Assembly: GCA_019155185.1 (NCBI GenBank)
Contig: CM032809.1
Span: 7,708,621-7,772,620, forward strand
Source: Beaufortia kweichowensis
Lineage: Eukaryota; Chordata; Actinopteri; Cypriniformes; Gastromyzontidae
Direction of reading: 5' to 3'
Length of the DNA: 64,000 nucleotides
Both the position numbers and the translations under genes were made by a program. Positions 1 to 13,528 of this stretch are shown piece by piece. The notes under the pieces were generated by a model. The model did not search any database. It saw only the letters and a list, made by a program, of their open reading frames with translations, and had not been told where the DNA came from. The stretch's first letter is position 1, and each line of letters starts with the position of its first letter.

Positions 1-2646
1 ACCGAGGCATTTTGGATTTGGGCCGTCCTCGTTTCCTAGGTGAAGGTTCAAAAAGTTGTGAAACTACAGGGGGCATACGATTTGCATTGGGAGGCCGTCC
101 TACAGGCCGTCGAATAGGGGATGAGGGGACAAAACCTGAGGGTTGCATTGGTGCGGTGGGTTTCTGATGGTTAGGGGAAGCTTCTTGTAATGGCCTGTGG
201 GTGCGACTGACTATCTTAGTCCAGCGAGGGCGTCGTCCTCTGCGTTTCTTAAGGGGCTTCGAATCTTGCTCGGCTGGTGACGCAGGAGATACAGGATCAA
301 TGTCATCACATAGTGGTGGTGGGCTCCTACTGCCAACAGAAATGTTAGAAGGTAAAATAGTGCATTTGGTGGACTCAGCAGGACTTGGTACCCCACTAAC
401 ACGACTTTCCTGATTGGGACTGCGTTTGACTGGGCTTGAGCTCTTACCCCTCTCACCCCGAGGAGCGGAGAGGGAACACCTTTCTTTAGCATCCTGCTTC
501 CCTGACATGGCTGGAGTGGAGCTCCAACTTAAATCTCTGGGACTGTCTATGTCTTTATCTCTGTCACGCTCTTTGTCTTTCTCAGTAAACTCTGCAGTTT
601 GAGAAGGGCTTGCTTTAGACCGTGAAGCTAGGGAGCCTGCCAAGCCCATGTGACAGCCTGTGTTTCCTATTCTCTCTAAGGAAGAGGATGAAGAAGAGGA
701 GGAAGAAGAGGAGGAAGATGAAGATGAAGAAAGAGAAGCAGTGGAGGATGAATGGGATGGGCAATGGCCAAGACGTGACTGAGATTTCATTCCATTGATG
801 GTACTGTTGTCATTGCTATCATTTGTGGTTGTTGTCAAACGACTACTGTGAGACAGCGGAGTACTAGTGGTGGTGGTTGTGATGCTGTTGTTACTGGTGA
901 CCCCTTTTGAAAATCCATCCAACTCCTCTTTTCTAGATGTCCCAGATAATTTTTCCAGGATACTGTCTTTGTTTTTGGACCCATATGGGCGACCTGGGGG
1001 CCGTGAAACAGGTGGTGGTGGGGAAAGGTGCACTGCCCTGGAATAGGTGTTTCTATTGGCCATAGCCCGTTCAGGGCGCTGAAGATTAGAAATAAGAGGT
1101 GGCGAACTACTGTGGGGTGGAGCTGGTGACACCTTCCGGGGTTTTGGTTTAGGGCACTTTGAAGGCGGGCATGTAGCTATGAGCTGAGCAAGTTTCTCTG
1201 TGACAGTAGGGGCACCCCAGGCTGGCATTCCTCTTTCTTGCTCCTTTGGTCCATCAGGATAACTGTACTGAGGTTTTATGATCCCGTCAGTTTTGGGGTC
1301 CTGTGGTGATGGTGCCGGTGAGGATGTTGTTGGTTGTGATGTGACAGCTGGCAGAGTTGGTTTGTGGAAGGTGGCTTTTCTTTCCAGAGGAGTGCGATTT
1401 GCTTTCTGTCATGGGACGATGGAGGTTAAGGGGTCTCTCTGAAGATGTCACAGATTTCACATCAGCCTTTCCCTCAGACTTACAGGCAAGTTTTGGAGGA
1501 CCCTATAAATAGAGAAGAGAAAGGTACATGAGCCACAGCATTGTAAAACAAAAGATAATAAGAATATTATCAGTGTACTGAGAATTTCAGTAAAATTTTT
1601 CAGGTTAGTTTATTGTCCATTAACTAATGTTACCACTCACAACTTTTTACATCAAAAAATGTCATAGTAAATGCATTTTTATAAAACGTAATAGAATGTT
1701 AACAAATTAATTTACCTAGTTTAATAAAGGCTGTAAAAATTGTGTTCATATTGGGATAATGCATTAGTTAAAGTAACTGAACTTACTTTAAATGTTACAA
1801 TACAGAAAATAGAAATAGAACTATAACAAAGCATGCTTTGTGTTTAGATAAATGAAACAGAGAGAGAAAGTGAGAAAGAAAATGTAAGAGGGCCTGCAAT
1901 CTTTGTTTATCTGATGAAACCTTAATAAACCTAGTGATATAAAAGTGGAAAGGAACATCTGAGAGTTTGTCTACCCTTTCAGTTCAGTTCACATATGTTT
2001 GCCGTTTTTAACTACAACTGAATGCTTGTTATACAAATATTTCAGGTATTTTCATTTACAATTGTCTAAGTTAGCTAAAAATTTAGCTTACCTTTTTTGC
2101 TGGAGCACTTCCATTTACGGAAGTGAGTGGGCTGGTGGAAACTGGAGGTGGAAGGGAAGGTAAGAGGGGTGCAGCAGGAGCGCCAGATGGTAGAGCTGCT
2201 CCTCGGTTCACAGTGGGGTTTTTCTCTCCTTCTTTTCCATGAGTCGGGCTAGAAGTGTGGCTGTTTCCATCACCAGCTCCACCTCCACGATTGACACGAC
2301 CTCCACCTCTGCCTCCACTATGCCTTACAGTGGCTCTGAAAGCTGGCCGACAGACATAGTTCTCCAGGATCTTAGGAGGCTTCTTCATGCGTTTGGCCTG
2401 CAGGCCAATTTTGAGTTTGACGTTACCCTCAGAATAACTTGTTTCTTTGACTGAGAACTGTGGGGACTGCTGCTGCGGGTCGGTGGTCCCACTCTCAGGA
2501 CCGCAAGGTTCAGTCTTCTCCCGTTTCTTTTTCTCCTCTTCATCATCTCTCTTTCCTCCTACTCCCTCTTTGTCACGTTCGGCTGGCGGGGGATTGGCAG
2601 GAAGGGGGGGTGGTGTGGAGGACCCCCCCTGCGTCCTCTGATCCAT
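1..2646 (-). CDS. ash1l: ASH1-like histone H3K36 methyltransferase, N-terminal exons (partial)
   Basis: Ash1l is a very large nuclear SET-domain methyltransferase (H3K36me2) that opposes Polycomb silencing. Only the disordered N-terminal part is here; the SET, bromodomain, PHD and BAH parts lie beyond base 1. The first coding exon runs 2646-2092, starts MDQRTQ and ends at donor AAAAAAG|GTAAGC; residues like [20 protein letters not shown] and [19 protein letters not shown] match the vertebrate ASH1L N-terminus. The second coding exon runs from about 1502 to the edge and carries [15 protein letters not shown], a long Ser tract (about 740-660), [13 protein letters not shown] and AT-hook-like GRP motifs, all ASH1L hallmarks. 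The longer frame at 2664 begins with TTG, so ATG at 2646 is preferred. Odd: the frame entering at 1502 differs from the frame used from 1405 onward. Either the real acceptor is CATGACAG|AAAGC (exon from 1405, in phase) or two bases are missing near 1406. Confidence 0.95.
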
Positions 2647-2853
2647 TGGTGATGTTGGGGACAAGGGGGGCTTGAGAGGGACAGGATGATCTCAGGTATA
2701 GATAGGTACAGGTAGGCAGTGCAGATGTCAGGTTGGATTTGCAACAGAGGGGAAGGGGGACGAGGGGGTTGAAGAGGTCGGAAAGAAATCCTTGAATGCT
2801 TGTGTTGAAACAATATCGGTCCTTCCCAAGTGTCCAGCCCTCTCACCTTTAAA
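2092..2853 (-). other. ash1l: ash1l exon with 5' UTR and first coding segment
   Basis: The exon probably begins at 2853, after TCTCTACAG on the minus strand, giving about 207 nt of 5' UTR before the ATG at 2646 and ending at the 2092 donor. The acceptor is inferred from its pyrimidine tract only. Confidence 0.55.
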
Positions 2854-5800
2854 CTGTAGAGATAAAGACAGAGGACAAATTTAGCCACACTTCTGAGACT
2901 TTAATAATTAAGAATTTAATTATTAACAAAGAATGGCCTTGCAAACATGGATACCACCACAAATACAACTGATCCTAGAAGATTAGAGCCCTAAATGCAT
3001 TACAGAATCAGAAAAATAACAATAGAATAATGAAAATGTCTAAAGAAAAAATAAAAGATTAAATATAGATGGATCTGTCAATAATTTTAGCCTTTCAGCA
3101 TTAGACAAAGACTTCATTTCCTGGACATTCTGATCACTTTTTAATCATATCAACCTCTTAATCATTTAAGCTTATGCCAATGTCTTTCACAATTGCATGG
3201 CTTTACGTTTATATAGTATTACCAATAATCCTTAACATAAGAATAAAACATACAACTAACATTTTATACAATAACTGGAAACAATGTTTAAGAACTAAAA
3301 ACACACTTAACTCATTCATTATATCTTAAATATAATTTAATTAACATATGGCAAATCAAGACATCAATAACAAGACACAAAATATACATCAGAAAGGAAG
3401 ATTATGAACGAACAAAATAATCTGGGACAGGAATGAGTATATAAGTTTTATTTTTGGAGAACCTAACCAATAAATATTCCGATAACTATAAAAAGCTGGC
3501 CCTAACTTTTATAAGAAGCTCCCTGCAGCCAAACCGTACGAGGAAAATCTGTAATTTTTAAATAGTTAGTGAAAACTCTAAGCAGTTAGCAAGCAAAATA
3601 ACAATCCATTTAACAACGCTTTTACTGAATAAAGTGGCTTTTTAAAAATTGGACTTGGACAGTAAAAGGCAGAGAATAAACTTCTTGGGAATGCACACAA
3701 AGTTCTGGGAGACTGACAAAAGTAACCTTATGTCCCCTACACACCTCCAAAACAAAAGGCCACAGAGTAATTTAGTACCACACAGACCACAGGTGCTTTC
3801 TGAGGGTCAAGTCATTGAGAAACAGTGACCTCGGCATAAAAGGCCCTCTGGGAGACAGAGGATCCAGTCACCTTTTTATGACTGCCAGTCAGAAAGCACA
3901 GACCGCCAGCCAGTGAATGAACGACTGGAAAAAAGAAACAGGAGGGGGCTGTTTCTCCATGCCCCACAGAGAGCAAAAGTTTAAAGATTATACGAGTCTT
4001 TTAGGACCACCTAGGTCATCTGAACGATACACGTACGGTTACGGCAGTTTAACTCTCGGCACGAGAATAAGCTCAAAGTGCCATTTTACAGAGTGTTGTT
4101 TCATTAGTGGCGGTCTTTTATATTGTGCAAGTCGTTTTGTGTGAAATCACCAAGACTATAAACCTTGTTTCAGAACTTGGAGTCCTGCCTTTCTTCCCCT
4201 TACCGCTTCTCTCTGTTTACTACAATTACTCACCCCATTTCGTTTAAACACGCCCTCGCTCTCCCATCCAACGAGTCCAGTTTCACACGGCACAATCCAA
4301 AAATTACACCTCTCTCGTTCAGCCCGACCTAACCTTTCACCCCATTCTGTCACTCTCATCTTCATCTCACTCATCCACTTTCTCTGTAACACTCACTCAG
4401 AAATCCAGCAGTACAGCGGTCAAACCAGAGTCGCTGTGTTCCTGCTAATCGAAAACACATTTTCCCCAGCGCTCCCTCCCTCTTGCTTTTTTCCTTCTCC
4501 GTCCCTCCCTTAGTGACAATCATTCCCCTATTTCCTCAGCGTTGTGGGTCGTACTCCGCTTCTTGTTACTCTGTTATTCCCTCTCTCGTCCCTCCTCTCT
4601 TTAAGGAGAAGATGCCAAAAATAAATGGTACCTTGTATTGTAAAATGGCTGCGGGTAAAGTCTTGAGGGAAAGCGGGACAAAAAATTGCTGCAAGTGGGT
4701 TTGCTAATACGGTGACATTTTTACGTTTATGCATTTTGGCAGAAGATTTCATCCAACATACATACAAATTATACATTTTATCATGTTTTTCCTGGAATAC
4801 AAAAACCCACTACTAAAACTACTGCTATGTTCTACCATTTTAACCAGAGGAACAAAATAAAGTTAAACCAAACCACAAGTAAACCCTTTTATATACAATT
4901 TTTCTTTCAGTTACATCAGTCAAGGATGGGCAGAAGACAAAGTTATTTCTCCTTAACGCAGCATCAAAGAGACCTGATGTCACACCATCAACAATCAAAA
5001 GATACAAAAACAGAAACTGAAGGCATCCCTCCTTTCACACACTTTCAGCACCTGTCACTCAAACCCCTTTAATCTGTGTTTGCTCTGGCAGCCAAAAGAT
5101 ATAATATAGTAACCCGGTGTATTTAGACAGGCTTTTTTCTACTATGAAATTACGTGCCCTTATTTTTACTATGTGCACTGACAGCCTCAATCTCCAGCTA
5201 GCCAAAACAAACTAGAAGACACTGAGGAAGTTTGAGAGATTTAATGACCTTTTGCCTGAAGATACTCTTGATTTTAACTGAGTATTTGAAATACAAGCTT
5301 AATTCATATAGAAACTAATACAGATTTTAGGATTGTTATTAAAACTTTAAAATGTATGAAGGTCACTGCATTAGAAACAAAGTATCAAACCACCTGGCAT
5401 TACATTATGCTAAACTTTCCCCAGCTATTTTTAGACTTGCTTTTGACAAACTGGACCCAAGGTGACTTTTAGTACATATATTAAGTCAGTTCGTTTTAAG
5501 TTCACACACGTGCCCAAAAGAGGAACCGCAAGTGACATTTATCACAACTTTGGCCATGTTCAAATGAGATCACTGGAGTGCCAGATAGTCTCTAAACAGT
5601 AACACATCACTTTAAAATGATTTCCACTTGGTTTGATATCTTAATAATGAATGCAATGACTTTATACATTTTAAGTTGCTCAAGTATCCAACTGAGTTCA
5701 TGCATAACCCACTGATTGACCTACTACAACAAACCGCTCGCAACTTCTCATCCAACACAACAGAAAAGGACCACAAATCGGATCTAAAGCGATTGAGCAT

Positions 5801-7320
5801 TGGGATTCGCTATTAATCTATACTCAGATTTCAAGCTAAAAGCTTTATAGCTCAATCTTTGCAGACCGCAAACTAAATGCCGTCTAAAATCACGACCATC
5901 CACACAACAGCGCTCAGTCAGCGGGAAGCGTCTGCACAGGTTTCCATGACAGCAGAGTCAGAGGTCAAAGGTTACTCAAAGGCTCTAGACAGCGTTCCCT
6001 CATAATTCTCTACGGTTTATTCCTTTCATGCACTGGCTTCAATGGGGAACATATTTTCAAGGCCCGCGCGATTTACACGTGCAATGAACCATATTGAGTG
6101 AGTGAGGTTAACTGAGGATGATCTGCAGTTTTACAATTGCCTTAACAAGATTCTAGCACAACAAACAAACAAAGCTCATGTATTATGCGATTATGGCATG
6201 CAGGTGCATTAATCTTTAAAGCCACTCTCTAAACAGCTGAATACAGCGGTCTTAAAATATAATACAACCAAGTTACTCACCTGAATAACGGTGCAAATCG
6301 ACGCTCACATCATATGGGATCAAAATCCTCTCCTCGTACGTAACAGCATGGTCCCCTGGATATTTCTCTTGAAATTGCTGATGTGCCAAAATGGGAAAAA
6401 ATGGTCAGATTTCTCGGGAGAACAGTCCACGGTGTATAATGCATGCCAAAGCCTAACAAAATGTGTCCGTGTCTTAAAATCAAATCATGAGATAAAATAC
6501 ATCAAAGTTTGATTTCGCTATGATTTCAATTTTGACATGTCATTAGTCAGTCAATATTAAAGAATGTTCTTTACATTATGTATGATGATTTTAATGTAGA
6601 AAACTGTAAATCGGGAAAAAAATGACTTTAGCAGGGTTTTCACAGGCAGGGTCACAAATATTCGTCGAGTCAGTAGCTCGAGCCACCCTTCAAAAATATG
6701 CCGTCATGTTATTTATCTACACGGGGCGCACTGGTCACGGTTTATGATCCTAATCTAGTTAGCATAGCTCGTTAGCAAAATGCAAACCACAATCTCAACC
6801 CAAATCAGTATGGTTACAGTGTGTAACCATACATGCAAACAACTAGTCGAAATGAAACTAAAATAGCAAGTTGTGGCACTGCGACTGTTTACTAGCACGG
6901 AATGTCAAAACGACTAGCCATTGCAATTTTGAAAGACACATGTCTGTGACCACGGTAAGTTGGCTATAACCCACGTATACAATGCAACGTCACTGCCATT
7001 CAATTCACGTCTCCGTGTTTACCACCCGTAAACAACCAAATTCACACCTGGTAATTCATACAACTACCCCCCCACACTCAAACGAAACGACTGATCTGTC
7101 CTGACAGGCACATTTGCTGGAATGGCCAGCTAACCCCCGCGATCCGTCCACACGACTAGTAAACGTAACGAAGCAGCCGCTGCTGGTGTGGATCAGTGTT
7201 GCCAACAGTACAAAAATATCCAACAAAAACGTAAAAACATCCTCAGGACGATCAAAAGATGCTTAATTAAAAATCTAACGATCTTCGGGATGAGCCCTGC
7301 ACGGGTTATTAAAAAACACG
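2854..7320 (-). other. ash1l 5' intron region
   Basis: AT-rich sequence between the first coding exon and the CpG-rich promoter, read as 5' intron on the minus strand. It holds no convincing coding exon. A strong donor (TTATTCAG|GTGAGT, minus strand, exon end 6282) may mark an additional 5' untranslated exon. The stretch 6555-6657 carries a truncated dispersed repeat that ends in a CACAGGCAGGGTCACA-type terminus. Confidence 0.5.
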
Positions 7321-7700
7321 AACTGTCAACAAAATGGCGGCCGCTGCGTTGAATCAACAGAGGACCCGAAATGGATCTCTCTCTCAATTTCTTCGCCCTC
7401 GTACTATCCAGTGCGCTCGTTACCCGTAATAATCCGATGTGCCGCCCGAATCCCTCTCCGGGTCCGCGTTAGTGGAGCTGAGACGCGTCGGAACGGGCCT
7501 CTCTCGTTAATCGGGCCTCCATGTCTGCTAAGCCCGTATCGTTTCTGTCAGTACAACACGGGCATTCTCACAGTCAGAGCGGGAGGGGAGGGAGCGAGCG
7601 AGCGCCGCGGAGAGAGGAGAGCGGGGGAAAGGAGGGGGGACAGGGGGAGAAGGGAGGGGAAGAGAGGGCAGTTGTTCACACTTTCTCCTTGCCTCATTCC
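7320..7700 (-). promoter_or_regulatory. ash1l: ash1l CpG/G-rich promoter region
   Basis: This is the only CpG-dense stretch upstream of ash1l and the most likely start region. It contains AAAATGGCGGCCGC (YY1-type) at 7331, CGAGCGAGCG repeats near 7596 and a run of G tracts at 7621-7660 on the plus strand, the template strand for ash1l. No TATA box is evident. The exact start site cannot be placed from sequence alone. Confidence 0.55.
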
Positions 7701-8480
7701 ACGGTGCATACAAATAAATGGTACACTTTTGAACCTGGATGCATTTTGTTCGAGAGACGCTGCGTTTGTAGCTGAATTAATGTGCATTTAATGTTGCATC
7801 GCTAAAGGACGTTTATCACACATTTTCTGCCGCTTTCAGTCAGGGGGGGGTTGTGTTATCGTATGCTCGTGGCAGTGTTTACCCACACTGAAATATCGAG
7901 ACTCCCGTGGGAATTGTAGCTGTGAGGAGGGTTGTGTAACTGTTTAAGTGGGCAGAGTCCAATCGTTGTAAGAGCCGCGACGACAACTGGGTGAAACCTG
8001 CTTTTTATTTGACCTTTTTCTTCGTTCACAACAACTCCCATTAAACCATTGGCTCAAGCGCGGAGGAGGCGGGACGCTGGATACACAGACACACAGTTGC
8101 ACAATACACACGGAGTGGTTGTTTCTGACATTGAGCTTGGTGGCTTGTCTATTCTGCATCTGCTACTAGTGTCAATGGCTCTATATAATATGTCAAAGGA
8201 TTGTTATTATTAAAGGCCTCATGACACACTGAAAACGTTAAAAGTTAAGTAGCATTAAGACATTACTGTTGTCAATCATTTAGTAACATTAAAACGTTAC
8301 TGACATTATTTCCGTGGTAAAGTGGGAAATGTCCTAAATCCGAGGTGTCTGGAAGACAGCATGTAACGCTATATCAAGTTGAAACAAGATCATAATTTAT
8401 GATATAATAATTTATGAAAAACTAGAGTTGGTTAATCACTGGTCCATACATAAATAATTCAAGTCAAAACTCACAAAATG
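7701..8480. other. Intergenic region between ash1l and rnf115
   Basis: No gene seen. It contains GC-rich GGAGGAGGCGGGAC near 8061, a CCAAT box on the minus strand (ATTGG at 8048) that could belong to the ash1l promoter, and at about 8315-8365 a fragment of the MITE present in full at 58386-58503. Confidence 0.5.
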
Positions 8481-8484
8481 CAGT

Positions 8485-8490
8485 TTTATT
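8485..8490 (-). terminator. rnf115: rnf115 poly(A) signal candidate
   Basis: AATAAA on the minus strand, about 960 nt downstream of the rnf115 stop codon, followed by a T/A-rich stretch. Chosen because it lies before the ash1l promoter; other signals are possible. Confidence 0.45.
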
Positions 8491-9452
8491 TATGTTTTTT
8501 TTTTTCAAAGTGCAACATATATTTGTTATTGTGTGCCATTATTGTAAATATTTGTTTGGTTTATTCTTGTAAACATTTGAGTTTTACATTCCTAATAAAA
8601 GAAGTTTACAAAAGGCTTATTATGAGTTGAACGGTCTTATAGGACCATTCTGGGACTGGAAACCCTGAGCATGAGGACAAAAACACCCAAGAGAACATCG
8701 TTCAGATACAGTGACAACTTCAAAACATACTAATACAATATTCAACAGATTATGCATTCTCTTCTTGGATCATAAATAGCATTCTTCTTTCTATCCATTA
8801 AAAACAACCCACATTCAACAAAACAATGAAGACATTACACTATCTAATAATAGAGAAAAGTACTGTCAAGAAGAAGGTGATGCCAACGTTGCATATGTTT
8901 CACAGTGTTTGAAAAAGAGCAGGTGTGAAAGTTCAAACTTTCAAAAGGGTGCACACATGTGCGAGACAGATGCCACATTTACAGGTAAAGAAAAGGGAAC
9001 TGTGCTCACATTTTTGGAGGTATTGAAACATTGAAAGCGCTGGCAAAGCTATAGGGTAAACATGTTATAAATGATGCATATGCAACTTGAACCGTACCCT
9101 CTGAGATAACTCTGTATCATCTAACTCGGTCCTGGGGGCCGACCTAAAAGTCTCAACCTAAGTTTCAACCTAAATGTTGATGAAACATGTTCATCTAAGT
9201 TGGGCTATAAACATTCTTGGTGAAAAAACACTTAGGACGGGAGAGAAGACGCTAACAAATTTCACTTCACAAATTCCATTATCATACACAGAAAGATATT
9301 GATTTAGATATTGACGTCTGTCTCTGTTAAACTGTCTCTCAAAGCGGAAGGCACATGACAGGTAGATCTTTGGGCGCTCTAGGAAGCAATGGTGATTACG
9401 TCTTGACTGTATGTGCTTCCTTCTGTCCGTGGATTGATCAGAATAACAGCAG

Positions 9453-12400
9453 CTAAAGAGTCTCAAAGGTACCGCGTTCCTCTATGTTCGGCTGTGAAGG
9501 GATTGGCTCTGAAGGTGTAGGAGGTGGCTGGAAACCATAGTCTTCACCATCCAGACTTTTTCGACAGACTGGACACGTGTCATGCTATTAACACAAACAG
9601 AGCGTGCAGAGGACCTACAGTTTATGTATCATGTGAACCCAATTAATATATGTATATATTAATCGTAAATTACATATAGGTATTTACAAATGTTTAAATC
9701 CTCTTTCTAACTGGGTTTGAAAACAACCCAGTGTTAACTGAAATGTAAAATGTTTCCAGGACAATTTTATAGGATTCATACCAGTTGTAGCCAAGGCACA
9801 ATACAGTTGCTGTGATAGCAGTGCAGACAGGGCAGCTGCCGGACAGATTCTCCTACAGAATATTCCTCTCTACACACAGGGCATTCCAGACGACATGCTG
9901 AGAGATGGAGAAAAATATGCACGGATGAACACAAAAAAGATCAAGTGTTGTCTGCGTGTGCTGTATTAAAATGGAAAACGTGTAATCAAATGATTTGTCT
10001 CCTAATAGTTGTAAGTCGCTTTGGATGAAAGTGTCAGCTAAATACCTAAATGTAAATGTAATGTAAATGAAATAACATGTATAAAAGTGGATTTTCTGAG
10101 AATCTGAGAAAACATTTGATACAAGTGTGGAACAATAGGTTGCTGTTGAAAATGTTTGCGTAAACTGTTGCTTAAGGATCTATCTTTTAGAAAATGTTCT
10201 CCATTTAAATAAAAGCAAACACTACTTTGACTTAATATTATTAATTCTCCAAACAAATGGAAAGACACATTTGTGACCCCTGTCTGTGAAATCCTGGCTT
10301 AGGTCTCATATTTTACTTATAAGATTGGGAGCATCAAAGTAGAAGTCAATGTGTTTTTGTTTACTGCTGTAAATAATAGATTATATGATTTCAAAATACA
10401 GTATTTACATTTTCATTTATAATACTGAAATTAATGATTTTATTGACACTATGTTTTATTATTTTGCACAAAAATACCAAAAGTGGGCTTGTTAAACATT
10501 TTTTGACAATGATAGAAAGGACAGAAAGATATTAAGTTTGTATACATTTGTCACATAATGTTCTTTGAATTATGCAGATGATTTTAGGTAGAAAACAGTA
10601 AATCACAAAAAAAAACTTCAGCTGGGTTTTTACAGACAGGGTCACATTTATCACACCTGAGCCGTAACTCAAACTGCAGGGCTAAAAGGGATAACTACAG
10701 ATCATTGAAATGCCCTTGGCCAAATACAGGCAGTTTAGTCAAAAAGCAGATGTTCAGATCAGGTTTAGGCTGAATTATGGCTGAGTCAGCCAAAACGGTA
10801 AGAAAAACACCGGTGGACGTGTCCAGAAGTATGCAAAACCCCCCTGTTTTGCTTTTAGCACTTCAAATGACTCTAGAGTGAGTGGTGACTCAGAGAATTA
10901 TGGGAACTCACCAGCCTGTTCGGTGGAGATGCTAATGGTGGGAAGAGATGAGATCATTTCTTTCTCAGCAGGAGGGGGACCGCTACATTCAGACTGGCCA
11001 AGCAACTGAAAAAGATAGCAAAGGTTGAGTATCAGGATATGGTTAATGCTTTTTTAATTTCAGCAAGGAAGAACAATAATGCGGTTGACTTAGGAGGTCA
11101 CACTCTTGAACTGTGACAAATTTAAGTGCCAGCAGGAAAAATGTGTTGATGACTAATGAGGCAAAGCAAATGCAGTTGAGGACATGAGTCATTTCACACA
11201 ATGGTGCATTAGATGATGTCAGCAATGACAATGGTACTCACCTGTGTAATGACCGCATCTAGACCTCCCTGTCCCCAAGCATAATCTCCAGGGTTTGAGT
11301 GTAACATGCTCGACCTTGGAGGCAGAATTACACACATAAAATACAAACATGGGTTTTAAAACATGTTATATTGATTATATTGGTCACAGCAAGAAGAATA
11401 TTGTCACATACCATGAAGGTGTTTGGGAACCTGTACTGTCAGAATTGGTAAAGAGACCAGCCAGGAACTGCTGGACAATCCTTAATTTAACAAAGAAAGT
11501 TTGTTTTGAACAAGAAAACGTTTTGTAGCCTTTATCTAGGAAAATTGAGTGGGAGACATTTTTAATTTAAAAAATTATTATTAATGATTTAATTATTATT
11601 TAAAATAAAGTTTTATGATGATTCAAATGATTACATATACTCAAAAAAAATCATGGAAATAAATAATAAAATCTTACAAGCTAAAAAAGTCACACAGCTT
11701 TTCTCCAGGGGGCTCATGCAAATATCAAAATGATTTATGTTTTTGGAAAAATTCACTGGAAAAATGATGTATTGCTATATATGATCATTGACCAAAAACA
11801 AAAGAAATGTTAGATTCCTCCTTATGCACGTCTTAGATGACAGCAGCTGTGACAAGTGGCACTACACACCCCTCCACAGCCTGTCCCTGATCCAGTCTTG
11901 AGTTTCTTTGCTGGCTGTTTTGTTGAGGGAGATGTGACGGTTCAGTGCAGTCTGTAAAAGTCTCCACGGAGGCTACAGGTCCCACTGTCCCAGAGGATTG
12001 ATCACCAACTGTAGCCTCGACCCCAGAGCGGCTGTGGAGGGCATCTGTGACTGCGGGGTCAGAGAGCAGGGCTGAACGTTCCATGAAGAGCAGCTGCCAC
12101 AGCTAACGGTAAGGAAAGAAAACAAAAGACTCTCAGTTTAGAAAACCCTGACCGTTCCACACTACAGCGCCAGTAATGTTACTCTTTATTAATCATATTC
12201 ACTTAATATATTTGTAGTGCACATATGGGAATAACAATACATGTGACCTGTTGGGAAGAGACGTGCAATGACTGTTTGAAAGAATAAGGGAAACTGTCTT
12301 CAAGAAAAGGATTAAATATTCTACCTCGGCAAACTGTGACGTCATTTCATCACCAGCTACACCTGTTGCACCAGTACTATCAGTGCTCTGTAGAAGACTG

Positions 12401-13528
12401 AAAAACAGGTTTATTCATTAAAAAAAATAAAAATGTAGAAATAAATACTAATACAAGAATTCATGCAAAGGTTACCTGGAATTCTCTGACACTTCTTCAA
12501 TGAAGCCAGATTCACATCTGGGACACACATACTCCTGTTTAAAAGATTAATAAATATCAAATAGTAAAGTATTTTGTAGCACAATTTTTGATTGCTTACA
12601 CAAAATACACTTTAAAACAAACAGCAGAAACATAAGAAACATGTTTATATTAATGCATCCTATGAAAAAAGTAATACACTATAAATTGATTTTTGATTGC
12701 AAACTTGGAAAATTGTATTCACTTAGTTTTGTTGATGTGCATCTTATTTGTGGATTGCAGTGATAGTTTATATTGTATGTTGTTTGTATACTTTTCAAAA
12801 TTACATATCTTTTTAAAATACTATTATTATAATACTTTAAAATAAAGATAGCAATATAACAATGCAAAACTACAGAAATACAATTTAGTTTAATTAAATT
12901 GAAGTGAAAACACAGAAAATAATAATAAACCGAATACATAGGAAAATACTTTAAAAAATGAGCATTTATCATAAGATAAACATTACTGTATATGCGTCTT
13001 AATATACTGCCACATAGTGAAGGCTTAAAAGACAAACTTTGGAGATTTGTTAAGTAATATTTTTGTAAATAAAACGTTCAACAAAATATACCTGTGTTAT
13101 TAATAGGTTAATGCATTGCCTTTTCTCGAGGCATGTGTATTTTGAAGAGGTTACAGACGACAGTGTCTGTGCTATATTTGGCATCAGTGTAACTCCCAAA
13201 CTTGGATACTGAATTCCACGGAACAGTGACACTCATCACACACTCTTTATAAAGTTTAGTGCGCAGTTTACATATATAAACGTCATACACGGTTTTTACA
13301 TCCATACACGTGAATCAATACAAAAAGACGCATTAAAACTATTAATAAAACAACTGTAAGTTACAGTCATGCCTTACAACTATAGTTATGTTTGAGCCAG
13401 TAACAATGTCAACACACCGAATGTGTGTAAAAGTGTTGCTTTGTACTTACCGGGAGTTTGGGATCGATTTCACCTTTACAGCAGTGACAGTAGAACCGGT
13501 GTCGTGGAGCCGCGGCAGCCTCCGCCAT
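9453..13528 (-). CDS. rnf115: E3 ubiquitin-protein ligase RNF115 (BCA2/Rabring7)
   Basis: RING-H2 E3 ubiquitin ligase related to RNF126, linked in vertebrates to Rab7/endosomal sorting of receptors. Nine coding exons: 13528-13451, 12534-12476, 12397-12325, 12102-11870, 11480-11412, 11314-11242, 11005-10912, 9897-9782, 9584-9453. They sum to 927 nt, 308 codons plus stop (human 304 aa), and all splice phases agree. The N-terminal BCA2 zinc finger is FYCHCCKGE plus [15 protein letters not shown] middle part carries FLAGLFTNS, then [20 protein letters not shown], typical of the RNF115/126 family. The C-terminal RING-H2 reads [29 protein letters not shown] and [11 protein letters not shown], so all eight zinc ligands are present. 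RNF115 is preferred over RNF126 because of the long exon-4 linker (FAELW-like) and the C-terminus without a poly-Ser tail. The paralogue suffix was not determined. Confidence 0.95.
9990..10070 (+). repeat. SINE 3' tail fragment
   Basis: GTAAGTCGCTTTGGATGAAA followed by GTCAGCTAAAT and ATGTAAATGTAATG repeats is the conserved 3' tail of fish tRNA-derived SINEs. The tRNA-like head is missing. Confidence 0.55.
10272..10645. mobile_element. Non-autonomous TIR element (MITE) in rnf115 intron
   Basis: A roughly 375-bp non-coding unit in the intron between rnf115 exons 7 and 8. It begins TGTGACCCCTGTCTGTGAAA and ends with its near inverse, TTTTTACAGACAGGGTCACA. Related partial copies lie at 6555-6657 (right end) and 29868-30072 (left end and middle). 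No transposase frame is present; the superfamily was not assigned. Confidence 0.65.

Noticed and set aside
6282..6372. A 30-codon minus-strand stretch ending in a perfect donor, read as a possible coding exon.
   Set aside because: Open length is within chance, no family resemblance, and splicing to the ash1l exon at 2853 gives an immediate stop. At most a 5' untranslated exon.
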